Positions 22,463 to 34,074 of a DNA stretch of 64,000 nt are shown in pieces. Every line of letters begins with the position of its first letter. Within the stretch, counting starts at the first letter, position 1. A model generated the notes under the pieces. It was given only the letters and a program-made list of their open reading frames with translations. It had not been told where the DNA came from and made no database searches. Where the stretch lies: NCBI GenBank assembly GCA_034769895.1, contig CM068372.1, positions 439,274,958-439,338,957 on the forward strand. The letters run 5' to 3'. The position numbers and the translations under genes are program-made. Source of the DNA: Magicicada septendecula. Taxonomy: Eukaryota; Arthropoda; Insecta; Hemiptera; Cicadidae.

Positions 22463-22689
22463 CCATATTGGTTTTCATTCTGATCAAGAACATGCGTGTT
22501 ATTTGGCTGTTGGCTGTTGTTAGTTTTTAGTTCATTTTTGCTGATTGGGGTTTATTAGTCTGCTGTTACTGTCATTAGATATAGCGTATAACTTTGTTCT
22601 TCGAGTATTTCCAGTGTTTAGTGTGTAAACAATAGCGTTCGTCTCAAGTACATCAGTGGTATAGAACCCTGAAGAATAAAATAAGGTAA

Positions 22690-23075
22690 GATACGTTAGT
22701 ACCAGTTTATAAAGCTATGGCTATTCCGAGTTTATTGGATAGCAGTTAAAACATGGACACTCACAGGAACAAATGTAAAAAGAGAATCCAAACATCGGAG
22801 ATGAAAACGCTGAGGAGGACCGCAGGTTGCACAAGAAGAAACAGAATGAGGAATAGAGAAATAAGGGAACAGTTACAAGTTTCCAGCTTGAGAGACCAAG
22901 TAGAAGGGTATAGGAATACATGGGAACAACATTTACAAAGAATGAGGGCTGAGAGGATACCAAAGTTTATTGTATAGATATCGAACGCAGGGACGGAGAT
23001 CCTTCGGAAGACAAAAAAAAAAGAGGTGGAATGATCAGGCCTCAACAGGCTATTATCCTAATGCTCGGTTGGAAG
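22690..23075 (+). pseudogene. LINE reverse transcriptase C-terminus, (GAA) tail
   Basis: Starts near PVYKAMAIPSLL. The frame then breaks, and a run from 22753 gives IQTSEMKTLRRTAGCTRRNR, REIREQLQVSSLRDQVEGY and QRMRAERIPK. A shift near 22975 leads to YRTQGRRSFGRQKKKRW, the GRPRKRW-like end. The tail is GGAAGAAGAAAAAG. Confidence 0.75.
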
Positions 23076-23396
23076 AAGAAAAAGTAGAAGTTGAGATTTT
23101 TATTGGTTTGTATTTTTTCGGTATTAATTTGTTTTGTGTTTATTATATTTGTGTATGTGTAGGTTTTCCAAAATGTTCATTATGGCGCCTTTGTGTAGAA
23201 TTTATTTTGTTAGTGTCATGTTGTTGACGTCTGGGAATTCATGTCCTGTTTTTCTTGCGTGAGTAGCTCAATTGCATTTATACGCTTCTGGTTTTTTGTA
23301 GCCATTTAGGTGTTCCAAATAACGATTTTTCAACTATTTCCTATTTTTAAACAACTCGGGCTTTTATTGTTCAGCATAGTTAGATTTACACCTAAC

Positions 23397-23419
23397 TAAA
23401 CACGCACACGCACACACAC

Positions 23420-23456
<37 letters not shown>
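23397..23456. repeat. (CA)n/(CG)n microsatellite
   Basis: CA repeats interrupted by CGCGCGCG. Confidence 0.95.
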
Positions 23457-24189
23457 TTAGTACGAAGTTGACAATTCCACGCCTTTGCTTTAGTAGTACT
23501 CCCAATTTGTGAATCAAAAGTTTATACAAGCTTGAGTAGAGCGTGGCGCGCGCCAGGTCGATTGGTTACCTGAGAATTGTTTTACACCGTAAGATCACAG
23601 TCCTGAAGCCTATTGTTCATCCAGCACGAAGCTTGCCATCGTCATTGACACTAAGACTTCCGCACTGTTTTATAGTTCTGCATGTCTGACACTCGCATTA
23701 AACTGGGTGAATTGTGTCCTATTGTTGTGTTGGTCGCCCTTGAATTGCATTATAACGTGTTCGTGAAACATATTTTATCTAGTCTCGGTTTGTATAAAGT
23801 GCTGCAGTAAAATGCCGGACTTCGTGTGTAAGATTCATATTTCAAGTAAATTAATGTGCATGTTAGGCAATTGAAAATAAAATAAAACATGTAAATTGCG
23901 CATGAAAATAAAACTTAGTTAAAATACGCATCGATCACTATATCCAACTTGTAGATGGCGACAATAAAGATGCAAATTTTATAATCTCAGTATTCCTATT
24001 GTAATATTTTTCTACTTCACTTGAAATCTCGTTAATAAAAAAAACACTTGCCTAATTTCAGAAAACGTTAGACCAAGGTTAGAGAACCCACAGTACCGTC
24101 AAGCAACCAATAGAGAATTTCAAATTGAGCTGGTTTTGGAAAAAAAATCTTTTATTTCTATCGATACAAATTTCTTAGTCTTTCATTGA
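23457..24189. other. Unassigned
   Basis: No frame or repeat that I recognise. Confidence 0.35.
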
Positions 24190-24735
24190 TTTTATTTTAA
24201 TATTAGATAATTTAACTATTTGGGCTGTAAGCTCTCATACAAAAACCAAGAAGATACTAATGGGAAAATTGAAAAATTTAACAAGTTAAAAGGAACTCTC
24301 CGACGTGCCTTAAAACACAAACCAATGAAAGAGTCCATAATGAAATTATACAAATCCATAGCAGTTCCTACCCTTACTTATGGCTCAGAAACATGGACAA
24401 CCCTGCTAAACAAATATCAAGAATTCAGGCTACCGAAATGAAATTTTTGCGTTCCATAGCAGGGTACACAAAATTAGATATGAAAAGAAATAGTCAGATA
24501 CAGTAAGAGAGAAACTGAAAGTAGAATAAGTAAATGGAATCATCATTAAGTATAGAGAAAGATGGAAACAACACATTAGCAGAATGGGCAATGACAGATT
24601 CTCCAAGGTAGCCTTATTGTATCAGCCGAAAGGGAAGAGAAGCCGGGGAAGACCCAAGAAGAGATGGTTCGACCAGTTTGGAGCCGGAACAGACTAAACA
24701 GTCCAAGTCGTGACGAAGAAGAAAAAGATATTAGA
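24190..24735 (+). pseudogene. LINE reverse transcriptase C-terminus, decayed, (GAA) tail
   Basis: The first run (24220-24441) reads MGCKLSYKNQEDTNGKIEKF, LKGTLRRALKHKPMKES, LYKSIAVPTLTYGSETWT. A shift near 24425 gives IQATEMKFLRSIAGYTKLD, followed by several stops. The end has RQWAMTD-like remnants, a decayed GRPKKRW block (GGGGAAGACCCAAGAAGAGATGG by base), GGAACAGAC and GACGAAGAAGAAAAAGA. It is more decayed than its neighbours. Confidence 0.72.
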
Positions 24736-26109
24736 TGCCATAATTTTCCTTTACCTTATTTACTTTATTACCAAGTTCTCCCATATTTACTTTATTCTAA
24801 TGTTTTCGTATTTAAATAGCAAAGGATAACAAATATTGTCGTAGAATAACGCTATAGGTGATACGAGATTTTCGACTCGTAATAATGACTCGAATAAATA
24901 AGTCAAAAGTGTATTCTGACGTCCGGTGTCTAACTTGGGGTTCTTCAATGCGGCCTAAATAGACTACAGCCAACTTATGATGCTACCTTTCAACGTGAAG
25001 AAAAATATTCCCATCCTCTGGCTTGAACCAAAAACCATAAAAACTCTCATAGTTTTTTGGTTGTCCGTGAAATTTGTTGACATTGAATTACGAACTGTTA
25101 GGAAGAGAGAAAAGAAGAATTATAGACTTTTGAGATGTGGTACTGGAGAAGAATGGAGAAAATTTCAAGTGGGAATAAATATGAGCAAAGATGAATTGTT
25201 TAAAATGACACTTGTTGGTGAAAGAACATAGTAAAGTCGATAAAAAGGACGCTACGATGACTAACTTAATTACCAAGGCAAGTCAGAAACTACAAGAAAA
25301 GAAAAAATGTCATTTGCACCATCATAAATATACTACATAATCCCTTTTCATACATCTTCACACTTCTTTTTATCTGAAGAAATATGTTTTGCTTGCAGTA
25401 GTTCATTCAGTGGAGCAGAACAGTGAAAGCCAGTTTGAGCCAGGTCAGGACAATGAGAGAATTCAGCAACTCAGATCAAAAGTCTTGAAGTCAAAGGGTA
25501 TCCCTCACCATATTCACAACTTCGCTACCTCTAGCTGGGTCTTCTCCTCTTCTTCAGTTTTATCACTTACTTAAAGTGTGATACTCCAAACAAAAACTTT
25601 TGCAAATACACTCTTAAATGTTTAATTTTATAACAGTCGTCGATATAACTCGTCAGCAGCATAGGGTGGAGAAGGAAAGAGAAAATCATTATAGTAAAGT
25701 TCCTAAGGATATACCGAGTACAACAATCACGGAGTGATTAGATAAGAAAGTTCTTACTGATCACGTTATTGATCCGCCAGAAGGGTAAATGGATCGTTAT
25801 CTAGATCTAATATCCCTATTTCAACGTTGAATTGGTACACGAAACGTCGAAATGTCAAACCCGTGTCGAAGTTAGAAAGTAATACAGAAGATCGAAAGAA
25901 ACGAGTTGTGTATGAGTACATATGAGACAAGGTGGAAATTCCTGCAGTGAGAAATTCAGGATAATACGCAGAAATGAGAAAACGAGAGAAAGAAATGGAA
26001 TTATAATAATAATTTACTGTAAAATAGACGAGTACTATTTACAGTACGGATTTCGTACTCAATAAGAAGAATTAACACTATTCCAACTGACTCTGTAAGA
26101 ATCATCATC
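24736..26109. other. Unassigned
   Basis: Frames of 61-84 codons on the plus strand (24977-25231, 25389-25574) carry no recognised domain and have no visible splice partners. I see no repeat structure. Confidence 0.35.
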
Positions 26110-26585
26110 TCATCTTCATCAGGGATTAAACGAAAAATGGTTTGTTCCGGTCGCAACAAGATAGACAAAAGCTGGCCACTCCAATGCTACATCGAACACC
26201 TCTCCGTCTTTTCGGCTTATAATTCAATAGTTGTTTGGAGATGCGGCAGCGGCAGTATTCTGTTAAGATGTTCCAAACATTTTAGCCGATATTGGCCACA
26301 ACCCCATCAACTATACTAATTATATTCAGCTCCTGCCTTACATCGACATTTCTTTCGCTACCGTGAAGAGTACATTTGCCACCTGATGTCTCATTTCTGC
26401 CGCTTGAACGCGACTGGCATGGAGTTTCGTTAAAGTCGAATTTTCAGAGCCAGAGAGAACTGTGGGAAGGGTCGTCATCTTGTAGAACTTCAGGAGTGTT
26501 TCTTTACTCGTTGATTTTAGAGTTCTCCTGCTTTTCCCACACGTATGGTTGAATTTGTACAGCTTCTTTATCATCTCATTGTTTG
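26110..26585 (-). pseudogene. LINE reverse transcriptase C-terminus ((ATG)-tail group)
   Basis: Minus strand from 26574: MIKKLYKFNHTCGKSRRTLK, ETLLKFYKMTTLPTVLSGSE, HASRVQAAEMRHQVANVLF. It then continues in broken frames through the interval matching 37660-37860 (ATGCGGCAG..., CCGAAAAGACGGAGAGG, CGGAACAAACC) to a short ATGATG tail near 26103. It belongs to the group that includes 37630-38040 and 58915-59650. Confidence 0.75.
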
Positions 26586-26926
26586 TAGTATAAGACCAGT
26601 ACAGGCCAGATATTCAAAATTACTGTAATAAAACAAATACAAATTCTAACGACTGTGGAGGCATTGCGTAAGTGGAAACCATTTAAGAAGAGGTACAAAA
26701 ACTTGGGTCTTGTCTACTTAATTATACTGCGTAAACCAGGACCCATTATAGCAGTAAACTGGGGTTGGACCAAAGAAGCACGCAGACACGCGAGTCACGC
26801 ATCTTACCGTTAAAATATTTTCGTAATATTTTATTCACTGTTGACGTTCATCGTTAGTCAATACTGAACGCGGATTAAGAGCGAATTGTGTGCTTAACAA
26901 CAAAACTTCACAGGGGGTTGAGTGGG

Positions 26927-27250
26927 ACGGGGCGCGCGAACCTGTGTATGGACTGGATAAACACTGTACTTTATCCGCACTATATTCAGTGTTTCTGTAG
27001 CAGTGTTACGCTATTAAGGGAGCTCAGTGTGTACACAATAGTTTGAAGCATTGTAACTGTGAATAACATTACTGACGGCTAAACTCTCCAGCTGAGTGTC
27101 TAATGTGTGTGTGGAAACGTGCATTTTGCACGAATATTATGACATACAACAACAACTACTACTACTACTACAACAACAACAACTACTACTACAACAACAA
27201 CTACTACTACTGCTGCTGCTGCTGCTACTGTTACTGCTAGTACTATTACG
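26927..27250. repeat. Dispersed repeat family Y with trinucleotide tail
   Basis: Shares with 43130-43340 the blocks TTTATCCGC, GTAGTTTGAA-like, ACTGACGG(C/G)TAAACTCTCC and AGCTG(A/T)GTG, then (G)AAACGT(G/A)CA and ATATTATGA. Both copies then run into a trinucleotide tract. Here it is (ACA)n/(CTA)n/(CTG)n at 27147-27245. A tail of this kind suggests a retroposon-like 3' end. Confidence 0.6.
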
Positions 27251-28347
27251 AAGTTCAACATATTCAGTTGAATATTAGAAAAAGTCACACTCACGGTTTT
27301 ATACTTTAAACTTTTGTAATAGTTTTCAGGTAATCTCTAATCTTTCTAATTTGAATCTACGGATTTTAAAAGTTCTTACTTCAGGGCAGCCCATTATGTA
27401 AAGATAGAAGTTTGTAGATCATCAGTTGCCGCAACAAAATGCTGATTTCAACTCATAACAATTGCCTCTATATTAAAAGAAGTGGCATTATTGATAAAAG
27501 CCTTTCGCTGCCAACTGTTCGAATCATTCATTAGAAGTGATATTAGAGGCGAAAACTATATGCATAAATTTTACAAACAGGAAGTATAGAACCGTTTGGA
27601 GTTTAACTTGAATGACGCTACGAAAATACAGCCGAATGCCAGGGGACAACATTTTATGCGCAAATGAGATGGAATGCAGAAAATCATGAGTTCTGTTAGT
27701 TAATGGTTACGTCATTACATAACAATATCACGCTGTACGTCAATAATTCTTGTTTTATTTTGTTTTCTGTTTAATAACAGACGATACAGTTTATTAATCA
27801 ACAAAGTTATTGTACTATATGTTAGTGTAAATATATTTGACAGAGCTTACGTATAATCAAACGCGGCATTTTCAGTATATTATAAATCCAACTTTTAAAC
27901 AAACAGAAAGTTCCGTCTGCGCTTAACGGACACAGGACGGTGCGTCAAGAGAGGGGAGGGCGACGGTGTTCTGTAACTATCAAGTGGGTTCAGTTGTGAT
28001 CGACGCTCCCAAACAGCCGGTGGAAATATGCAGATTGAATTTGTTGCGCCAAAGCCTGTAATGGAAGAAGTCTTTTGAAAGTCCAAATTGTTTGTTTTTG
28101 TTTGTACACTTTCTACCTCATATGGTCGGTGGAAATATTTCGTCCCCTTGCCAGCGGCTGGGAACTAATTCTTAGTAGTGGCGGTTTGAGAGAGGGCTGG
28201 CTCTTTCGTAACATTAAACTTGTTAACACTCTGAAAACATAACAGAGAATCACCAACATTGCCGCCTGTGAAGCCATCACATAGTTTACAATGAAATATT
28301 AATTCAAACACTTTTTTTGCTACAGTCCGTTTCTTGATGTATATATT
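27251..28347. other. Unassigned
   Basis: No recognised gene. A 63-codon minus-strand frame (28086-27895) has no known motif. Confidence 0.35.
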
Positions 28348-28562
28348 ATATTTAATTTGTATAATGAATTTACCTCAAAATATTTCTTTCCTTATTAGGA
28401 ACATGTTTCGAGAACCATTGTATTCTAATCCACAGCCTTCGTGATTTTTCTTACTACAAAAATCAGGAAGGCTGAGGATGAGAATACAATGGTTCTCGAA
28501 ACATGTTGCTAATAAGGAAAGAAATATCTTGAGGTAAATTCATTATAAAAATTAAATATAAT
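28348..28562. repeat. Foldback repeat (~90-100 bp arms)
   Basis: The left arm ATTTACCTCAAAATATTTCT...GAACATGTTTCGAGAACC is inverted at the right (GGTTCTCGAAACATGTT...AGAAATATCTTGAGGTAAAT). The arms extend to ATAATGAATT/AATTCATTAT and beyond. The right arm carries an intact CTGAGGA...GAAAC module at 28472-28508. Confidence 0.88.
28472..28508 (+). other. Hammerhead-core-like module
   Basis: CTGAGGA, T, GAGAA/TTCTC (5 bp) around TACAATGG, then GAAAC. It has both conserved boxes, again with a U between the first box and helix II. The inverted partner in the left arm has lost the first box. Confidence 0.3.
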
Positions 28563-28589
28563 GAAATATTAATATAAAGAGAATTAAGG

Positions 28590-28920
28590 AGGGATCCATG
28601 GGGTACAGTAAAGTAGAGGTGGAGATGAAAAATGACGACGAGAAAGGTGGCAAATAAAGACGTTCTAAGAAGAGTGAAGAGGGTGTATCAATCTTGAATA
28701 CAGTTCATCGTAGGAAAGGAAAACTGAACCGGACACACCCTGAGAAGAAATTACTTGCTGCATGAGGTGATCGAAGGAAAGTTGGAATGAACTCTAGGGC
28801 TTGGAAGAAGAATAGTTCTGCTGAAGGAGGACTTATGATAGGGCAAGTTGGAAAGCCAAATTCGCAGATCAGATAAGAAGGTCTGCAGTCAGGCAAATCT
28901 CTTGATAATAACAACAACCA
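28590..28920 (+). pseudogene. Decayed LINE C-terminal fragment
   Basis: Broken frames give VLRRVK, NTVHRRKGK, LRRNYLLHEVIEGKLE and NSRAWKKN-like pieces. These resemble the HTVxRRKxNWIGHILRRNCLLxxVIEGKxEG end of another LINE group. I infer family membership from this order only. Confidence 0.5.
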
Positions 28921-29086
28921 GCCACTCCAATCACTTTATTTTGTTCTGTATCAAGAGTTACTAGTCCTCTGCAATATTTCACTGTCTATTAGCGTTGTTA
29001 ATATTTTTATCTTTATATTTTATTTTTGTATTGACACAAGTTTATTAACAATCTGCTACGTTGAGATAAAAGGCAATTACGTGACA

Positions 29087-29624
29087 TGTTACACGCTTTA
29101 ATTATGCAAAACACGAGATGAATCGAGACAGGCATACAATACAATAGGCATACGAAACGATACTACAATCTTTTATTCTACCGCATTCGGTAGGCACACG
29201 GTGTTCAAGGTCGGACATAGACACAGTTTCTAGCAAACTCTGGAGCGCTTATAACTAAGAAATTCTTCTCGACTCATTGCCCGAAAAGTGGTAGATTATT
29301 CTGGAATGTCAGCAGGGTGTAAATGAGTAGCCCTAGGCCGGCGAAGTTTAGTTTTGGCCCACCGATATTAGAGTGAGGTTCGGAGTGTTTGTTATTGTGA
29401 CTGGCGTTTCAGGGAAAGTGAATATTATGTAATTAGTAAATAACTATAAAAGGTGACATTTATTGTGAGCTGAATAAATTTAACTTGTAGTGTTGTGTAA
29501 AGGTGCCTTTATTAATTTATAACAGTTGTTTTTGTGTCTACTTAACGTTCTAATCAGACTTCATCTGGTGTTAGTTATTCTGTTTCCACTGTGCAACACG
29601 ATGATCCGTGGGACCGTCGTAACA
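29087..29624 (+). mobile_element. Possible solo LTR
   Basis: Starts TGTTACACG and ends GACCGTCGTAACA, a TGTTAC/GTAACA terminal pair. CTATAAAAGG near 29447 is placed like an LTR promoter, about 175 bp before the end. The end sequence GACCGTCGTAACA recurs in inverse at 60530-60543, which suggests a shared LTR edge. The flanking 4-mers (GACA, ATAC) do not match, so no TSD supports it. Confidence 0.35.
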
Positions 29625-29697
29625 ATACATATAATTTCACTTAAATAAAACCCTGTATTTAATTCGTTTTGTTTACTAAAATAGATAATAGATAAAT

Positions 29698-30010
29698 CTA
29701 CTTCATTCTAAAAGAATAGAAAACCCTAACATTTTCGCGCCATCTCTTCACAGAGCTATTCTGTGTCATTACTGGCTTGGCTGATTTGATGGTCATCTCC
29801 GAAAACCTACAGTATTCTATATCCGCATCAATCTGCCTGAGGAACTCAAATCCCCGCCTTTCCTGCGGTTCTTTCCATTCACTGTATGCTCCATCACCAA
29901 CACCAAAGTCATTAATCATTAAGTGTCTCAACCAAGTGTCCCACCAACCTGTCCCGACTTCTCCTTACAGTTCTCCACAACTTCTGTTTTCTCCAATTAT
30001 TTTCAGAATC
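29698..30010 (-). pseudogene. Possible LINE C-terminal fragment
   Basis: A 77-codon minus-strand run: MRHLMINDFGVGDGAY, then RRGFEFLRQIDADIEYCRFS and a Lys/Arg-rich end. The order (WxxHxLRH ... RRGxEFLxQxxxDIxYCxxxEM) resembles some LINE C-termini. The match is weak. Confidence 0.35.
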
Positions 30011-30659
30011 TGGCCACTTGTTACTTTGGTCGTCAGATTCTTCAGTAACACCATATTTCAAACGCTTGTCTTGTTCGTCCGTCAGTTGTCCCTAGTCTTC
30101 AGATTTCGTATCAATATACAACGAAAAACAAAAACAATTGTTGAATAATGATGTCAATTCAAGGTCTTTATTTTACAATAAAATCAAGTCCTTTACGCCA
30201 ATCAAATGGTCGCACGGCACTTGGTAGAAATTTTACTAATACTTGAATTTAATAAACGAACATGAGGCAACTCCTCATGAAATCCAACCTCTGAAGCTGC
30301 CGTAACTGACGAAACAGTTGTGAGGAAAATAAAATCAACTGTAGAACTACCAAGTGTTTATTAAATTCAAAAATCAAGTCCACTGCTGCATGGTTAACCG
30401 TTATTGACTGACCCCGTGTATGTGTCAGTGTTACTTGCTGAGAATGTCTTGAAATTAGTTCTGAAACTTATTGTTCTCTTATTGAGTCGAATCTTGAAGG
30501 ATTTCGGATTGAAGATCTCCACATTGAAGACCAAGGTGATGGTTTTTTTTTAGGGATATGATTCCATACGACCACAATTCTTGTAGGTGGTACTGTGCTG
30601 GAGCAGGTCAGTAATTTTGCACATCTGGCTTCTAACGTGTCTTAGTGTCTTACATTACA
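30011..30659. other. Unassigned; short inverted repeat near 30235-30365
   Basis: CACTTGGTAGAA...TTGAATTTAATAAA near 30230 is answered by CTACCAAGTGTTTATTAAATTCAA near 30345. Between them lies CTGAAGCTGCCGTAACTGAC-GAAAC, a degenerate form of the module above (first box CTGAAGC). Confidence 0.4.
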
Positions 30660-31530
30660 AATAATGACGTGGTGAAGAGCTGGACAAGTTCTTCAACCAT
30701 GTGTGTGGGACGACGATCAGGAAAAGTCTAAGAGCTGGACAAGTTCAACCATGTGTGTGGGACGACCATCAGGAAAAGTCTAAGAGCTGAACACGTTCAG
30801 CCATGTGTGTGGGACGACCATCGGGAAAAGTCTAAGAGCTGGACAAGTTCAACCATGTGTGTGGGACGACCATCAGGAAAAGCCTAAGAGCTGGACAAGT
30901 TCAACCATGTGTGTGGGACGACCATCAGGAAAAGTCTAAGAGCTGGACAAGTTCAACCATGTGTGTGGGACGACCATCAGGAAAAGTCTAAGAGCTGGAC
31001 AAGTTCAACCATGTGTGTGGGACGACCATCGGGAAAAGTCTAAGAGCTGGACAAGTTCAACTATGTGTGTGGGACGACCATCAGGAAAAGTCTAAAATCA
31101 ACGAGTAAAGAAACACGTCTGAAGTTCTGCAAGATGATGGCCCTCCCCACGTTTGTCTTTGTGTCTGAAAACTGGAGTTTAACTAAATTCCAGGCCAGTC
31201 GTATTCAAGCGATCTGAATGAGGTTTCTCGAACACGTGGCAGTATATACTCTTCAGATCGCAAAAGAAATGTCGATGTACGGCAGGAAATGAACGTTACG
31301 AGTATACTGGGTAGCGTTGCCCAATATCGGCTGAAGTGGTTGGAACATCGTAACCAAATGGATGGATGACTGCCGCATCACCAAACAACAATTGAATTAC
31401 AATCCGAAGGAACGGAGAGGTGTGATATGTCCGAAGAAGCACTGTAGTGACTGGTGCAGTCTATCTGTTTGGGATCGGAACAAACCATTTTTGGTTTAAT
31501 CATTGCTGAAGATGATGGTGATGATGGCGA
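30660..31530 (+). pseudogene. LINE reverse transcriptase C-terminus with internal array ((ATG) tail)
   Basis: After the array the frame reads TSKETRLKFCKMMALPTFVF, SENWSLTKFQASRIQA and MRFLEHVAVYTLQIA before frames break. Remnants of QLNYNPKERRGV follow, then CGGAACAAACCATTTTTGGTTTAATC and GATGATGGTGATGATGGCGAT. It is collinear with the fragment at 4448-4766 and with the minus-strand copies at 26110, 37630 and 58915. Confidence 0.8.
30677..31095 (+). repeat. Eight-copy tandem array of a 52-bp unit inside a LINE
   Basis: Units start at 30677, 30732, 30784, 30836, 30888, 30940, 30992 and 31044. The first is 55 bp and the rest are 52 bp. Each begins GAGCTGGACAAGTTC and ends AGGAAAAGTCTAA. In single-copy relatives this is the coding segment KLYKFNHxCGxxRRTLK. 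Since 52 is not a multiple of three, the array destroys the frame. Units differ by only a few bases, so expansion is recent. Confidence 0.96.
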
Positions 31531-32929
31531 TAAACTTACGCTTCTGTGAATTTAAATATGTACTTTGTTTTGCTATTTATGCTATGTTAGTGTAGGTATG
31601 CTCTATATATGCTATATGTATGCTTTGTATGCTCTATCGACCCCAATATCATGCTTTTATGTTGACAACGTTTCTTCTGATGTACAAACCCTTGGGTGAG
31701 ACAGAATACGCAGTAGATTGAATTTTCTTTGTCAGAATTCGTGATTAAATCTTTGTGGGAATCACGGAAAATCCATTTGTTTGTCCTTCTTGGTACCTGT
31801 CTGCCCCGTACGTAACGTCGACATTGACAGAGAGAATGTTTCCCTCCCTCGCGATAATTTTCAAAGGAACGATTTTCACAAGAGGGGAATATCTTTTTAA
31901 GGGCGTCAAGCGGTATATGTTCGATATTGTACGAATAAATGTAATGCGCTGAAGGGACGTAACTGCACTAGAATAACCACCCACCCCCACCCAAGATATT
32001 GCAACTGAGCGAACCATAATGTAACTGAATGTTTTTAAAACTGCATTAAGAATGTATACATAATATATTTACCTACTTATCCTTAAAGGCAGAGTCCTGT
32101 TGTTGCAGCCACATATACTTACCTCTACTCTACACGTAGTCATCTTCATATCCGCATAAGCGTCACACACTCTCTCACCAATCCCACTCCCCGTGTACAA
32201 CGACAAACTTGGTCTCTCTTACTTAACGCAATTCGTTTAAGATTGGTTTTCAAAAAGGCATTATGCCGGACCATTTTTGTACCAATAAATGTTTTCCTAA
32301 TACCTGTATCAAAGCTTTTTCGTCCTTACGTCTACTCAAAATCTCCTCGTTAAAAATAACTGAATTTCCTCGTTTCGGAACGGCTGAATACATGTGAAGT
32401 GAAAGTAAACAATCGGGTATATTTTCAGAATATACAACTTTCAAAGTAGTAAAGTTTGAAAGCTGAAATTTTAGATATAAAAATTTAGAGTGTTCACTGT
32501 GGTAAACATGTGTCAATGAGGTAAACAGTAAATGACGTGTTACTGGGGAAGTACAGTTGTACTAAGGGCGCTGGGATAAGGGTTTTCAGCTCTCAGGTAA
32601 CTCAGCGTGTAGAAACAAGAACCCAGAGTAAAACCTAGGGACCATATTAGGGGGATGGACCGTAATGCTGGTTCACTGACTTACTTATGTGTAATGCTAT
32701 TCAGTAAGCTCTTTGTCTCTTCTAAACCACTTTGGTGGTAGGAAACGGTAATATAATATGTTACTGAGATGAGTGCAGCAAGCAGGGTTTAGCTTCCAGG
32801 AAGACTGACCTACAGAATATCGTTAGTCAAGAGACGAAGGAAAGAATGTTTCACAGTACAGGCGAAGACGTAAAGACATGTAGAGGAGATAAGTACCCTA
32901 TTACGAACTAGTATGCTCGCTCAGTTACA
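31531..32929. other. Unassigned
   Basis: Frames of up to 90 codons lie on the minus strand (32017-31745, 32516-32250), with no motif I recognise. No repeat structure seen. Confidence 0.35.
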
Positions 32930-33785
32930 AAACTCGCTCACTATTTTGAACAAAGTACATTTATTATTACATAAATTTCGATGTTAGATATTTTTCAATT
33001 ATGGGAAAAATACCTAAAACCCCAAATATCTCTACTGCTTCTTTAGTAATGTAACAATTGTAGATCACACTAGCATACAATAAACACTAACCGTTCGGAT
33101 TTGGGTTACAATTTATTTTAGTGTGACACCCTGCTGCATTTTCAAAAAATTTTCAAAATTTTTTATCTCTTTTTTGGGGTCCAAAAAATTTGGAAATTTT
33201 CAAAACTTAACACTACATTCAGATGTTAGTTATAATCCTCTTTAATTATACACTATGACTCAAATATCTGCGATTTTATCAAAATTTCCAACCACTTTTA
33301 AGGTCGAAAAATTTTGAAAGTTTCAAAAATGAACACTATTTTCAGACTGCAGTTTAAATTTATTTTAATTTCATGCTCACGTGAATTTTTAATTTTATCA
33401 AATTTTTACTTTGTACTCTGACGTCCAAAAATTTTGAAAATTTTAAAACAAACACTATACTGTATTTAGATTCTGGCTAAAATTGTTTTTTAACCTGATA
33501 ACCCAAATGGGTTTTTGCGACTTTTTCACACTTTCGACACCCATATTTTCGCCTCCCAATCCCCCTTCTTTTTTGAGGAATAAATCTCAATAATAATAAA
33601 AGAATTTTGGAGGGTAAAATTATGGACACACATGACAAAAATTGCGTAATGCGTTCAAAAGTTATCGTGAGACGTGCCGCAGATTGACAGACAGGTAGAC
33701 AGACAGATATATGCCCAACGGTCGAGGTTAAAACTGTGAACCAACATCGCTCGTTCAATTCTTTTTATAATTCGCAAAACCATAA
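32930..33785 (-). repeat. Dispersed repeat family X, reversed copy
   Basis: On the minus strand TTGAACGAGCGATGTTGG is followed by CTGTCTGTC, ACCCTCCAAAATT and repeated AAAATTTTGAAA segments. It ends near GCAGCAGGGTGTCACACTA, the counterpart of AGCCGGGTGTCTGAC in copies 1 and 3. The 93-codon minus-strand frame here is accidental. Confidence 0.5.
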
Positions 33786-34074
33786 AGCTGTACAATTTAC
33801 ACAAAAAGAGCCACTATAGCGGAGTAAAATAAGTAAGAGTCATTGACTGTATTTGTGTGAATCATGAGTATTTCTTTTTTTTGGGTGAGTTTGTAGTAGG
33901 CCTACAATACGTATATGCTAAATGATATCTGTGCGATAACAAAAATATCTATAATAACGATTTCTTCTGTATAATCTCCAAAGTGATAACTAGTAAGATA
34001 AAAATTATATTAACTGAGAGCAACACTATATAATAAATTTAACCTAAATGATTTTGCTGTATGGGTGTAAAAAT

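Noticed and set aside
27096-27294. Leu/Gln-rich and Val-rich frames
   Set aside because: Translations of trinucleotide repeats at the end of a family-Y repeat.
30235-30365. Full foldback element
   Set aside because: Only short end segments pair, and the interior does not. The box module there is degenerate.
30677-31095. CRISPR-like array
   Set aside because: Units are contiguous with no unique spacers and the setting is eukaryotic. It is a minisatellite in a LINE.
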